This document shows, piece after piece, positions 10,932 through 20,776 of a DNA stretch of 64,000 bases. How positions within the stretch are numbered: position 1 is the first letter of the stretch; every line of letters starts with the position of its first letter. The stretch is taken from contig RSEH01000033.1 of the NCBI GenBank assembly GCA_006503475.1, positions 1 to 64,000 of the forward strand. Direction: 5' to 3'. The position numbers and the translations under genes were made by a program. Below the pieces are notes generated by a model, which ran no database searches, was not told the DNA's origin, and saw nothing but the letters and a program-made list of their open reading frames with translations. The stretch is from Stentor roeselii. Taxonomy: Eukaryota > Ciliophora > Heterotrichea > Heterotrichida > Stentoridae.

Positions 10932-13528
10932 CTATTAGATGATAGTAAAAAGTTCACCGCTTGCACATAAAGAGGTACAAAAGCATTCGAACTTGCTTTA
11001 CAAGTGATTTTGCAAGAATTGCTACCTGAGCCCAATCTAATTTCACATAAAACTGTGACATTATTGCAACTTTTAGAAGAGAAGTACATAACATTCTCAT
11101 TGCTTTCATTGAGTCTTCCAGCAATGAAGAAAACATTATTCAGTTCAAGTCGACGTTGCAGGTCATCTGGAGCTTTATGCGACGCGTTAATATTTTGAAT
11201 ACTATGAGAAAACTCGCCTTCAGTACTACTCCAGACTGACTTAAAGTCCTCTTTTGAAAGCCTACCTGACTCAACCAGAACAACTGAAAACATGCAGGGA
11301 CATTGGAAGTAAAACACGTCCAGCGAGCACTTGACTGCGATTTGTATTAAAAGAGGCACTGAAGGCACTGATGAATCTGGAGTCCCTGAGCTTGAAATTG
11401 AAATTTTTGTGTACTTGGAGCTCGAAACTTGAAGATCTGGAAGGATCAAGGACTCCGACATAGCAAGGCCTAATGGGTTGACATTGAACTGCATGGCCCA
11501 GTCACTCAAGACTCGAGTTGAATTATTGGTGAACCTTGCCTCGAGGACTATTTCACTGCTTTCTCTTTGAAAAGCCATTTCAATCTGCAGTCCTAAATTC
11601 CCTGAAACTCCAGAAGTCCCAGTATTCAAAACAACCTGCAAAGGCACCTTTGCTTGAAGACTGGCGACATCCTGTAATCCAAGTAAATCTCCAGTTCCTT
11701 TAACAACATTTCCAACTTTCTGCCCACTAGAGTCAAATTCAGCGACTTCTTCATCATCCTCAGCATGTTTTTCAAAGACCACAGCAGTTTTCCTGGTATT
11801 AATAGCATCAGCAGGTTTCTGATAAATACTTGAAAGTCTTCCGAGTTCATCGATGAACTTATCAAGTAGCACAGAGTCGATATCTCCAGTTTCATCTGAA
11901 ATATTTGGTTTTTCCCCACAGATGATCTGCTTGGCGGCCTCAGGGTCAGTCGACAACATCCTCCAATACAAAAAAGCACGATCTCGAATATCGGGATTCC
12001 CAGTGGCTTCAGTGCAGACTTTAAGAACTTCACTCACAAGTGATTCAGTCTCATCAGGTTTCTTTAAAAAGTGCTTCACAACTGCAGTCAACAACGACAA
12101 CTGAACAATACTCGGCTCATCAGCGAAACTTTCAAAGAAATTCGCTAATTGTGAAAGAGCATCATCAATTCTTTCTGCATATTCTCCTAAAATCCAAATC
12201 ATTGAAGCCTTCGCTTCAGGCTCGTCAAGATTTTCAAGGTTTTCGAAGAGTTCTTTGATGATCATTTCGTAGCGATTCGGGTATTTCCTGAAAATATCTC
12301 GAATCACGATTATGGCTTCTTGGACCACGTAGTTGACTTTAAGTGAAATCAACTCTAAAAGACAAGAAATGCATCGATCTGCTGCTTTTTCAAGTTTTAT
12401 CGCACATCTTCCAATGGTTCGAACACTTTTCCGCACAAATTCGACGTCGACTTCAGTTGCGTATTCTTTTAACTCGTGTAGGACCTGGTCGATGTTTTTA
12501 AGGTCGGAGAGTTTGACCATGACTTCAAGTTTTTCAAGCTTGACGTAGATTGGGTCGTTATATTTGCAGAAAAAGACTCGGATTTCTTTATCTAGAATAT
12601 TTGGCCTCTTTTGGGCGATAAGACTAATACATTTCAATGCAATATACTGCATTTCAGCTTCTGTAGAAAGCAACGAGACTAAACTAGGTGCTAGTTTTCG
12701 ACAGATACTTCTGATGTTTTCACTACTTGTAACGAAGTCCATGTATTTCATCACGACTTTAGCAGCAGATAAGACCACTGCAGAGTTATTATGAGCCAGT
12801 CGAGGCAAGACCCTTTCAATGATACTTTCAGCTTCAGGTATATCAGCAGGTGTATAAGTGACAATATAATCCAAAATATAAATTTGTCCCCATTCATTGC
12901 ACTCGTTCAGTGCCGTCAGAATTTTATTGACTAAATTCGGGTTCAGTCTCAAGGCTGGTCGTTTGCGCATATGAGAAATTTCAATCAAAGCAGCCACAGC
13001 ATTAGAAACAACCATGCTATTGCCATCCGCCAGCAAAGTCTCCAACATTTCAATAAAGTTGTCGTCTTCAACCATCTCAGGCGCGATGTCGTAAAGCTTC
13101 GCCACGCAAACAGCTGCAGTCTTTCTGACATAAGGGTCTTCGTCCTGAAGTGCGTCTTTCAAAGGCTCGCAAAGGTACTCAGTGATGCGCTCCACTCGAA
13201 TGCACCCCATTGTTCGCACTGCCAAGGCTCGGATCAACGGGTTTGAAGGGTTTCTTGAGTCTTTTCTGAAGGAGTTAACTGCCAATATCGCAAGGTCTGG
13301 CTGGGACTTGGCGTAGTTTATGATGTAAAGGTAAACAAGCTTCTTTAGGTCCAGGTTCGCTGTTTCCATCGACTTGATCACGTGTGGGAACAAGGATGAT
13401 ACGTCTTTACCTATTGTCATTGCTGCGATCACTTGCTTTATTGCTTCTTTTTTCTTCTCAGGCTTCGCAGAATTCAGGTCTGCTTGTAGTTCGGGGTTTT
13501 CGCTGATTTTGTTTGAGAAGTAAGCCAT
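10928..13528 (-). CDS. AP1B1/AP2B1-like: AP-1/AP-2 complex subunit beta (beta adaptin)
   Basis: 866 aa, close to the length of metazoan AP-1/AP-2 beta. Residues 1 to about 540 form the HEAT/ARM trunk with family hallmarks (KKEAIKQVIAAMTIGKDVS, ALAVRTMGCIRV, DPYVRKTAAVCVAKLYD, KASMIWILGEYAERI). A hinge of about 100 residues contains GDLLGLQDV, a loose clathrin-box-like sequence without a strict match. The C-terminal 220 residues form the appendage (ear). The protein links cargo and clathrin on trans-Golgi or plasma-membrane coats. The sequence does not settle AP-1 versus AP-2; many protists use one beta for both. Transcribed towards the LRR gene and divergently (24 bp) from the T5orf172 gene. 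Confidence 0.95.
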   Translation of the reverse strand: MAYFSNKISENPELQADLNSAKPEKKKEAIKQVIAAMTIGKDVSSLFPHVIKSMETANLDLKKLVYLYIINYAKSQPDLAILAVNSFRKDSRNPSNPLIRALAVRTMGCIRVERITEYLCEPLKDALQDEDPYVRKTAAVCVAKLYDIAPEMVEDDNFIEMLETLLADGNSMVVSNAVAALIEISHMRKRPALRLNPNLVNKILTALNECNEWGQIYILDYIVTYTPADIPEAESIIERVLPRLAHNNSAVVLSAAKVVMKYMDFVTSSENIRSICRKLAPSLVSLLSTEAEMQYIALKCISLIAQKRPNILDKEIRVFFCKYNDPIYVKLEKLEVMVKLSDLKNIDQVLHELKEYATEVDVEFVRKSVRTIGRCAIKLEKAADRCISCLLELISLKVNYVVQEAIIVIRDIFRKYPNRYEMIIKELFENLENLDEPEAKASMIWILGEYAERIDDALSQLANFFESFADEPSIVQLSLLTAVVKHFLKKPDETESLVSEVLKVCTEATGNPDIRDRAFLYWRMLSTDPEAAKQIICGEKPNISDETGDIDSVLLDKFIDELGRLSSIYQKPADAINTRKTAVVFEKHAEDDEEVAEFDSSGQKVGNVVKGTGDLLGLQDVASLQAKVPLQVVLNTGTSGVSGNLGLQIEMAFQRESSEIVLEARFTNNSTRVLSDWAMQFNVNPLGLAMSESLILPDLQVSSSKYTKISISSSGTPDSSVPSVPLLIQIAVKCSLDVFYFQCPCMFSVVLVESGRLSKEDFKSVWSSTEGEFSHSIQNINASHKAPDDLQRRLELNNVFFIAGRLNESNENVMYFSSKSCNNVTVLCEIRLGSGSNSCKITCKASSNAFVPLYVQAVNFLLSSNS

Positions 13529-13552
13529 TTACTAGCCCTTGGAAGATTAATA

Positions 13553-14242
13553 ATGAACAGAGTGCAGAATATTGTTTATGATCTGTCTTTAACTCACCTG
13601 AAAGAGCTGCCAACAGAACTAGCTGTGGCAGGAATGGGAGAAATTTTAATGTCACAATCATGTCAGCCAATGCAAGATATAGAAATGACCCAAGCAGAAA
13701 ATTATTCTAATGAAGAAGAAAATTTCATAGAAATCCACCCGATAGTCTACCAAAACCCATCAATTCAGCATCACCTGATTGAAAACCTAATTAACACGAA
13801 AACAATCGTCAACTCCGAAGAGCGTGAATCAAAAATCACAGAAATCCTATTAAAGCACAATCTTTATTCTTGCTTACCCCGTCTTCTAAAGCCTCTAAAT
13901 AAAACAGATGGTCAAGGTTTTATCTACGCTTATTTCTGCGATGCTTACCCAGGGTGCTTCAAAGTGGGTAGAACTCGAGTACTTCCAACAACTCGAATCC
14001 AAAACCAAGTAAAATCAAACAACCAGTTCTATACAACGAAAAATGCATTTTACTGTCCTTTTCACATGTTAGTAGAAAAGTGCATTCACCTAGAGCTTGC
14101 CCAAGTCCACTTCGAAGCCACTGACTGCACCTTGCAAGGATATACCGAATGGTTCCAAACTGACTGGGAGACTCTTGACAAGAAAATCCGAGGAGTGATC
14201 AAAGCTGTTGAAGAGCTTGTCCTCGCTGGTCTGCTTCAATGA
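13553..14242 (+). CDS. T5orf172 (GIY-YIG-like) domain protein
   Basis: 229 aa, single exon. The C-terminal half (about residues 120-229) has the T5orf172/MUG113 pattern: GFIYAYFCDAYPGCFKVGRT, then TRIQNQ, then KCIHLELAQVHFEA and GYTEWFQTDW. This family is a distant relative of GIY-YIG nucleases and is known from phage, fungal and protist proteins; in eukaryotes its role is mostly unknown. The N-terminal part is acidic and without a domain. Only 24 bp separate it from the divergently transcribed beta-adaptin gene, so the two probably share a promoter. It ends 10 bp before the convergent K+ channel gene. Confidence 0.75.
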   Translation: MNRVQNIVYDLSLTHLKELPTELAVAGMGEILMSQSCQPMQDIEMTQAENYSNEEENFIEIHPIVYQNPSIQHHLIENLINTKTIVNSEERESKITEILLKHNLYSCLPRLLKPLNKTDGQGFIYAYFCDAYPGCFKVGRTRVLPTTRIQNQVKSNNQFYTTKNAFYCPFHMLVEKCIHLELAQVHFEATDCTLQGYTEWFQTDWETLDKKIRGVIKAVEELVLAGLLQ

Positions 14243-14252
14243 GCCTAATAAA

Positions 14253-15497
14253 TCAACTAATTATTAAACGTTTTTGGAATTTTTCAAGTTTCTCTAAAAT
14301 TCTGTCAGCTCTTTGACAGATCATCTCTGTTTTGCTGTTAATGTTTTTCGCTTTGCTGATTGTCAGATGTTCCTGGCAGCTTTCCAAGTTTTTAATTCGA
14401 GAGAATATTCTCAACTTGTTTACTGTGCTTTTCCAGGCGTTTTTGCCTTTGTGACTCTGCTGGTTGTTCACCACTGCTGAGTTTATCGCGTCTGCTGCTC
14501 TTCGTCCGACGATTATTGACTCGTAGGCTTTTTTTTCGTTGGTTTTCAGTTGAAGAACGCTGCTGACTGTCACGAAAGTCAAGGATAAGATGATCCCTCC
14601 CCAGAAGATGCTGAGGACTACGACGGTCCTTCCTAAGACTGAAGTTGCGAAAGTGTCGCCGTAGCCAACGGTGGTCATTGTTATTATTATGTTCCAGCAT
14701 GAGTTCTCGAGTGAGTCGAAGTCTTGGAATGTTGAATATGGCCGCTCGAAGATACGAAGGAGGTAACCGAAGATCAGAACTCCTGGAATTACTAAGAAAA
14801 GAAATAAGACTTGGAGAGGGTAAGCACCGAGGTAACATCTTATTGAAAAAACTGGACTTACTTTTACACCGTATCGCTCTGCACAGAATTGGGCTGTTTC
14901 GGTTTGGAACTTACCGTAGTTTAAGCAGGATAGCAGGAGGATTGCCAGTCTGAAGACCATGAGTGCAAAGCAAACTTCACTCAAATAGTAACAAATTGAG
15001 TGATTTTCATATAAAATTTGTTGAGGAACATAAAATTTTATAGTATCTCCAGGATAAGGAAAAATCGCATAAATGGCCAAAGTAATCCAGATGCCTCCTT
15101 CAAAGAAATGATCAGAAGTTCTTCTTTTTCTCTGCATTTCCATGACTTCCAAAACACTAATCTTATGAGTTGGAGGATTTTCCTTAAATGTCATGGGCAA
15201 GTTTTTCAGCCATTTTAGGTAAATGATGCGATAAGGAATAAGTAGAACTATGGCCAAAAGACTAAGAAGCAAGCAAATAATTCTCGGTAGAATTGAAGCC
15301 TCTTTAATTGAACATTGGCTTGATGTACGCGAAGCAGAATATTTTTCCTCGTAGTCTAAGACAGCTGGAATGATTGCAAGTGACCCACTCACAGCACTGA
15401 GCAGGTACCAAAGCCGCCATTTGTTGAAAAACTCTTGGGACAGTTCCGTGTAGTAAGAAACCTTGTGACTTCCTGCTTGAGCCATTTTTATGGTCAT
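14253..15497 (-). CDS. SK-type calcium-activated potassium channel
   Basis: 414-aa membrane protein with about six hydrophobic segments and a canonical K+ selectivity filter, TMTTVGYGDT (about residue 276), between the last two. S6 continues as GGIILSLTFVTVSSVL, followed by a basic, helical tail (LKTNEKKAYESI) where small-conductance channels bind calmodulin. S4 lacks the regular Arg ladder of voltage-gated channels, again as in SK channels. Likely role: potassium efflux coupled to calcium, which in ciliates shapes membrane potential and ciliary beating. Starts at ATG 15497; a second Met follows four codons later. Confidence 0.85.
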   Translation of the reverse strand: MTIKMAQAGSHKVSYYTELSQEFFNKWRLWYLLSAVSGSLAIIPAVLDYEEKYSASRTSSQCSIKEASILPRIICLLLSLLAIVLLIPYRIIYLKWLKNLPMTFKENPPTHKISVLEVMEMQRKRRTSDHFFEGGIWITLAIYAIFPYPGDTIKFYVPQQILYENHSICYYLSEVCFALMVFRLAILLLSCLNYGKFQTETAQFCAERYGVKVSPVFSIRCYLGAYPLQVLFLFLVIPGVLIFGYLLRIFERPYSTFQDFDSLENSCWNIIITMTTVGYGDTFATSVLGRTVVVLSIFWGGIILSLTFVTVSSVLQLKTNEKKAYESIIVGRRAADAINSAVVNNQQSHKGKNAWKSTVNKLRIFSRIKNLESCQEHLTISKAKNINSKTEMICQRADRILEKLEKFQKRLIIS

Positions 15498-15692
15498 AAG
15501 ATAATGAAAATCGAGCTGGTTTAGAAATTTTGAATCCCTGAAGAGAAATTTACTCTAATTGCCAAGAAAAGAGTTGATAAGAAATCAAGAAACTTTTTGA
15601 AGCGATTTAAGAAAATTCCTGATTTAATAATTTTTTAAATTTAAACATTTGGTAAAGCCACCTTTTTTCCCAGATCACCTTTATTAATCCAC

Positions 15693-17126
15693 TTATCTAG
15701 ACAAGATGTTGACAAAGTCATCAAAACTAAGCAACCCGTTGTTTTTCTTCGATACTTCTTGAATGGCGCTTTTCCAGCTTTTGACGTCGTCTTCACCTGC
15801 ATCATCTGAAAGTGCCCGGACCAGGTCCTCAGCGCGAATAAAGCCTTTTTTCTCCGAGTCCATCATATTAAAAGCGAGTCCCAGATTCTTCCTGGACAAA
15901 ACCACATTCGAGTCAATGCTCGCCTTGATGTATTGAGAGTATTCAATGAAGCCTTTCCCTTCTCTATCAATTTTCGACATGACCTGCTGAGCTTCAGTCT
16001 CAGGGTCACTAGCAGAGCTCTGTCTGAAGTAATCAATTAAGTCTTCCCTGTTGATTTTCCCGTCGTTATCAGAGTCAATCACAGTGAAAACCTCTCTTAA
16101 AGGCTTGATTTCTTTATTAGATAAAATCTGACTGGTGATAAAAGTCTTCATCGCTTCTTTGAACCGAAAACTGCTTTGAAAACTTCTGAGATTTTTACTA
16201 ACAGCTGAAAAAGTATCTTTCCGAGGAGACTTTTTAAGTTTATTCCCAAACCAGGAATGATTCAAAGCTTCCGCAGCTGAAATTCTAAAGTTTTCAGCAA
16301 TCAACAACTTGGAAATCAAGTCTTTAGCATCAGCTGAAACTTTGATCATTTCAGGTCCATTCAACGAGAACTCTCCTTTTTTAACATTAGCTAAGATAGC
16401 TTCATCATTTTCACCGTCAAAAGGCGGTTTTCCAGTGAGCAGCATGAACATGATGACACCGCAGCTCCACTCGTCACATTTTTCAGAGTACTCTCCATTC
16501 ATGACTTCAGGAGCCATGTAATAACAAGTTCCAGTTTCTCCTTTCAACTTGGTATCCGGTGTGATTAAAACTGCATTTCCGAAGTCAGCGATTTTTAAAT
16601 GAAGTTCTGAACCTCGCTCCTCAATCAGGATGTTTTCTGGCTTCAGGTCTCGATGGACGATTCCTTTACTGTGAATGTAAGAAACAACTGCAAAAAGTTG
16701 ACGCATCACTTCGATTACGCTTTCTTCTGTCAGTCGCTGCAAGGAACTGATCTGTTGAAAGAGCTCTCCGCCAAGGCAGAACTCCATAGTTATGTAGACT
16801 GACTTTTCGTCTTCGTAATACTCGTATAATTTCACCAAGTTCGGATGGTCAAGTTTTTTTAAAATTTCGATCTCATGATGAAGCCCTCCACTTTTAAGAT
16901 ACTCATCTGGAAAAAGACTTTTATTATAAATTTTTACTGCTCTCATCATACCAGTTATTTTATGAACACATCTACGGACTTCAGCGAATCCACCTGTGCC
17001 TATTTTATTTCCGTACTGGTAATCATTATTAAAATGATTTGTTCGTTTCCTGATAATGGTATTTTTCACTATTAAATCTTTGGGCTTTCTGATTGGTTCA
17101 ATAACTTTAGACCTACCACATCCCAT
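15693..17126 (-). CDS. calcium-dependent protein kinase (CDPK), myristoylated type
   Basis: 477 aa. The N-terminus MGCGRSK fits N-myristoylation at Gly2 with palmitoylation at Cys3. The kinase domain has all core motifs: IGTGGFAEV, AVKIY, HRDLKPEN (about residue 157), IADFGNAV, GTCYYMAPEV. After a junction segment come four EF-hand positions. The first (DSDNDGKINRED) is canonical, while the others (DREGKGFIEYSQ, DSEKKGFIRAED, KNNGLLSFDD) are progressively weaker. This is the plant/alveolate CDPK layout, in which calcium releases the kinase from autoinhibition at membranes. Single exon. It is 44 bp downstream of the TMEM107 gene on the same strand. Confidence 0.93.
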   Translation of the reverse strand: MGCGRSKVIEPIRKPKDLIVKNTIIRKRTNHFNNDYQYGNKIGTGGFAEVRRCVHKITGMMRAVKIYNKSLFPDEYLKSGGLHHEIEILKKLDHPNLVKLYEYYEDEKSVYITMEFCLGGELFQQISSLQRLTEESVIEVMRQLFAVVSYIHSKGIVHRDLKPENILIEERGSELHLKIADFGNAVLITPDTKLKGETGTCYYMAPEVMNGEYSEKCDEWSCGVIMFMLLTGKPPFDGENDEAILANVKKGEFSLNGPEMIKVSADAKDLISKLLIAENFRISAAEALNHSWFGNKLKKSPRKDTFSAVSKNLRSFQSSFRFKEAMKTFITSQILSNKEIKPLREVFTVIDSDNDGKINREDLIDYFRQSSASDPETEAQQVMSKIDREGKGFIEYSQYIKASIDSNVVLSRKNLGLAFNMMDSEKKGFIRAEDLVRALSDDAGEDDVKSWKSAIQEVSKKNNGLLSFDDFVNILSR

Positions 17127-17170
17127 TTTATAAAGATTAAACGTCTAGCATTCAAACAATAAAATTTCAT

Positions 17171-17590
17171 CTAACTCTTATAAAAGTTCTTCGACTTCAT
17201 TAGGATACCCAAGTCAATGATGAACGGGGTAAGCACTGTGAAAAACCAGATACTCCAGATTGATTTGTACTCCCAGTCGTTTAGGATGAACCAACTTGTT
17301 AGTACTGTTCCGAGTACGTGAAAAACTGATTGAATCAGATTTCCTGCATCGAAAAATAATGAGTACCCGATGAATAGCATTAGGATCTCGAATGATTGCA
17401 TAAATAGAGTGATGATTAAACAAATGTAAACTGAAATCCGGGCAAGTAATTCATCATCACTCGAGTAATTATCAGGAAGTCCAGTTTCCAAATTCTGTTT
17501 ATAAGTCCAAAAGATACTAATAATCATCAAAACATGACTAATACAAGTCAAGAACTTGACAGGAGCAACACTTTCAGTAATAATTCCCAT
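17171..17590 (-). CDS. TMEM107: TMEM107, ciliary transition-zone membrane protein
   Basis: 139 aa, matching the about 140 aa of animal TMEM107, with four membrane segments. Diagnostic similarity includes PVKFLTCISHVLMIISIFW at the N-terminus, a helix ending in FDAGNLIQSVFHVLGT, then WFILNDWEYKSIWSIWFF and a final helix before KSKNFYKS. TMEM107 belongs to the MKS complex that gates membrane proteins into cilia, fitting a heavily ciliated cell. The start codon is 12 bp from the start of the divergent LSM7 gene, so the whole bidirectional promoter must be tiny or overlap coding sequence. Confidence 0.85.
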   Translation of the reverse strand: MGIITESVAPVKFLTCISHVLMIISIFWTYKQNLETGLPDNYSSDDELLARISVYICLIITLFMQSFEILMLFIGYSLFFDAGNLIQSVFHVLGTVLTSWFILNDWEYKSIWSIWFFTVLTPFIIDLGILMKSKNFYKS

Positions 17591-17602
17591 ATTTTATTAA
17601 AA

Positions 17603-17848
17603 ATGCTAGGAAAAGAAACAATAATCGACCTAAGCGAGTTTCTCAACACCCGAATTCGAGTAAAGCTAACAGGTCGAGAAGTTTCCGGGACCCTAAAATC
17701 CTACGACAAGATCCCAAATCTTGTTCTAGAAGACACAATCGAGCATTCCTGCGACAACCGCGATTTGGGAATCGTGATTCTCCGTGGACAGATGATATTT
17801 TCGATAATGCCTGACAAGTTAGAACAAATAGAAAACCCTTTTAAGTAA
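17603..17848 (+). CDS. LSM7: U6 snRNA-associated Sm-like protein LSm7
   Basis: The preferred start at 17603 gives 81 aa, MLGKETIIDLSEFLNTRIRV onward. The Sm1 motif (RVKLTGREVSGTLKSYDKIPN, with LVLEDTIEH) and the Sm2 motif (LGIVILRGQMIFSIMP) are both clear, and the tail IENPF is typical of LSm7. It forms part of the LSm2-8 ring on U6 snRNA and the LSm1-7 ring in mRNA decay. An upstream in-frame ATG at 17534 would overlap the TMEM107 gene and adds a non-conserved tail, so I reject it. Its stop codon abuts the convergent ArfGAP gene with no base between them. Confidence 0.92.
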   Translation: MLGKETIIDLSEFLNTRIRVKLTGREVSGTLKSYDKIPNLVLEDTIEHSCDNRDLGIVILRGQMIFSIMPDKLEQIENPFK

Positions 17849-19189
17849 CTACCCGATTCTCTCATCTTCAATAATCCTTACTTTTTCAACCGCTTGTAGG
17901 AACTTCTCGCACCAGAGGTCTTTATCGGCCTGTCCTTCAGTTAACAAGTGCAACTCGCGTTCGGGGTTTGTGAAGTAAAGGTGAAGAACGTTTTTATTGT
18001 CTTTTTTCAGGTCTATTGAAGAACTTCCTGTTATTCTTAATACTTTTTTTGCGAGTTTTTCTTGTTTGCTTTTGAAAAAACTTAAAGTTGAGGCTCGTAG
18101 CACCACCCATCGTGACTTCAACTTCTGAGATGCCCATTTTCTTCCTTGTTGTTTTAAGATTCCTTCGTGAATCTTTTCTCCTGCATATTCAATTGAACTC
18201 TTTACGTTGCAGTATGTTAGCTCTGATTGGTCTACTTCGAGTGTAGGGAACTCAGTGCCTAGAGCGAGTATCAGATGACGACAACAAGAAATCGCATGAT
18301 ACCACTCAATAACCTCATCAGTTTTCACAGCACAAAGCTGAACAGAATTTTCATTATCCTCAACATGTACATTAATGCAAAGTTTTCCATTATTACCAAC
18401 AAAAAGAGAAATATCATTGATATCTTCAATATTGATAGTTTTTTCAGTAATTTGAAGACTTCCAATAGAATGAAAGTCGATTTGTTTATTCTGAATAATG
18501 ACCCACTTCCTTCCAATATACCCACTAGCCAGTACATCCAAAGGTCCTCTCAAATGAGGATGAGGAAGACTCTGCAAATACAATTTCCTCAAACAAGCAT
18601 CATGCAAAGAACTATCACTTAAATTCGAGCTTGGACAGATAATATCATAAATTCTATCAACTCTCATCCACTTACTTCCAAGAACCGGGTGCCAAATAAA
18701 GCTATCTCTAAACAAAAGCCTTTTATCTTCAATCATTTTTCGAATCGCTCTTCTATTATAAGGTCCCTTTGCCCAGGGTGTTTCCCTTGAGACCTCATCA
18801 ATGAAGTACCACATTTCATTAAAATCATACTGCGGCTTCCTTTTGATCGCTTCCCTTGAAAACTGCTGCTTCTCATACTTGGCTTCAATGAACCAGTCAC
18901 GGACAAGGCTGTTTGAAACTTACTGATTATTGTTGTATTTGAGAGAAATCGTCCATTGCATCACGTTTTTCATCAAAGCCGAGTTGGACTTGACGTTTCC
19001 CTGCTTATTTATATAACTTATCTCTTCTTCATTCAGCTCATCCAAGTTCCTGCAAGGAATCTTCAGAATCCGCTGATGCGCCTTCGCACATTCAGCACAC
19101 AAAGTAATTCCTTTGTCCATATTCGCGTTAGTCACATTTTCACTGTCACAGTCAGCACAGTTCTTATTGTCTTGCAAAAGGTTTTCCAT
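17849..19189 (-). CDS. ArfGAP zinc-finger protein with tryptophan-rich insert and PH domain
   Basis: Two exons joined across a 15-nt intron at 18909-18923 (gtaagtttcaaacag) give 441 aa. The N-terminal ArfGAP-like domain shows CADCDS, GITLCAECAKAHQ, NVMQW and, across the intron, LVRDWFIEAKYEKQQF, the conserved end of ArfGAP folds. Next comes MWYFIDEVSRETPWAKGPY...RDSFIWHPVL, which resembles a GYF-2-like domain. The C-terminal 100 residues are a PH domain (GILKQQGRKWASQKLKSRWVV ... LWCEKFLQAVE). Role: probably Arf regulation at phosphoinositide membranes. Oddity: the usual GIHR arginine finger reads AKAHQR, shifted by one residue, so GAP activity is uncertain. The start is only 3 bp from the stop of the upstream kelch-BTB gene. 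Confidence 0.82.
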
Positions 19190-19192
19190 TTA

Positions 19193-20698
19193 TTACTGCT
19201 TAAGCAAACCTAAAAGCTGGTCAGGAGCCAAAAGCATGGCAGCTTCTTTTAAGTGAGACTTGACGTAATCTAAACATTTCACCCGAACAGCAGGAATGTC
19301 TCCAACAGTTTCTAAAACAATTCTTAAGTTCGAAGGAGAAACATTTAAAGACCGAAGACATTTAATTTCAAGTTCTTCCACATCTAACCAATGTGCAGCT
19401 CGAAAAAGCTGTAAAAAAGTTGAAGATTCTTTAGGAAGGTCGATTGAGCAGTCTGAGTAAAGCTGTTCGATTAGAATTTGAATGACTATTGCAGGGAATT
19501 CAGATATTGAGATCGTTTTTATCCCTCGGGTCAGTTGTTTTTTTAGAAGGTTCGAATATTTGCAGAGTACTTTTCGATGTGCGTGGATTTTATTTTCGCT
19601 TACTTTGATCAGCACGTCTGAAGTGCCCTGGTTGTTGAAAAAGCTCTGAATGTGGATTACTGGGTAGTCAGGGAGAGGGTCGGAAGGTACAAGGATCCAA
19701 GCTTTTTCAAGGTTGAGTTTGAATAAAGAAGGGCCTTCTGAAGTGTTTCCGAATAAATAAAGGTACTTGTCTAGTAATTGCATTGTGCTCTGACCTTTTA
19801 GTTTTGGAGATTTCAGACTTTTCTTTAGTTTGTGCCAACAGACGGAGTGGAACTCGTATCTGTAGATCTTTTCTTCGTAGTAAACGTACATTATCTGTGA
19901 AGAGGCTGCCATTGTGTGACCTGTCATCGCTGGTATCACGAAGTTTGCCGCTCGGTAGTTTATTTTACTCCATTTGTCTATTTGAAGGTCGTATTCGTAG
20001 AGGTCGTTTGTGTTGCTGAATAAAAGTTACAAACTGTCGAAGACTGAACTTGTTAGGCACTCAGGGTTTAAGAGAGAGTCTTCGACCATTGTTCCTCCGA
20101 AGATAAAAATTGAGTTTCCTACTTTCGCTGTACTATGGCCTGACCTGCATCCAGTCATCGGTGCATGTGGTTTAGTCGCAGGAAAGATTCCCGAGTAGTC
20201 AATATTATTCCATTCTTTGCTTTCTAAATCCAATTTATAAACAAAGCTTCCAGTGGCATCCCCTCTATACATTTGAAGCCCGCCAAAGAAGTAAAGCGAC
20301 GATGAGTGATAAACACAACTAAGCGGCGGTTTGCGTTGTTTAGGAGCGATTCCAGTGGTAGTAAGAATCATTCCAGTATTAGTTTCAAGTGAATACTCAA
20401 TAACCTGATACCTAAAATCTGAGTTTTCAGGCAAGGCCAACAAATAAATCAAGCTTTGGCCGTCAGTAGTTGGATGCTGTCCTTGAACAGGCCGTATTTC
20501 CAATGAAAACTTTTCCGGGCTTGTAGGACTCAGCTGAAACTCAAGCATGTCCAGGACTTGGCCACTGGAAGACTTGCCAGTCACAAAGAGCTTGTTGCCA
20601 AGAAGGACAGACTCAGGTTCAAGTACTTCATTTATATGCAGCAGTGAGCTTAGAGGGATTTTTTTCCAAAAGCTGAATTTTACTTCTTCAGTGGTCAT
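19193..20698 (-). CDS. kelch-repeat / BTB protein
   Basis: 496 aa from two exons; the 15-nt intron is 20016-20030 (gtaacttttattcag), and its removal bridges an in-frame stop inside a kelch blade. Residues 1 to about 280 carry kelch repeats (YFFGGLQMYRG, WNNIDYSG, MTGCRSGHSTAKVGNSIFIF, LYEYDLQIDKWSKI, YLFGNTSEG). A BTB domain follows (SDVLIKVSENKIHAHRKVLC ... ILIEQLYSDCSIDL) with a short BACK-like tail. Such proteins commonly recruit substrates to Cul3 ubiquitin ligases, though here the propeller precedes the BTB (as in LZTR1-like and Rab9-effector-like proteins). Starts divergently from the P4-ATPase, 78 bp away. Confidence 0.9.
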
Positions 20699-20776
20699 TT
20701 AATTTCAATAATATTTTCAGCTGACTCTTATCAGCTCTCTTCCAATAAAAATCCTATAAATTAAGATATAATTTCA

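Noticed and set aside
14392-14838. 148-codon antisense-strand frame within the K+ channel gene, and similar shadow frames in AP beta and others
   Set aside because: They overlap conserved genes in another frame and have no family features.
17534-17602. Upstream ATG giving LSM7 a longer N-terminus
   Set aside because: Overlaps the TMEM107 coding sequence and adds residues absent from LSm7 proteins.
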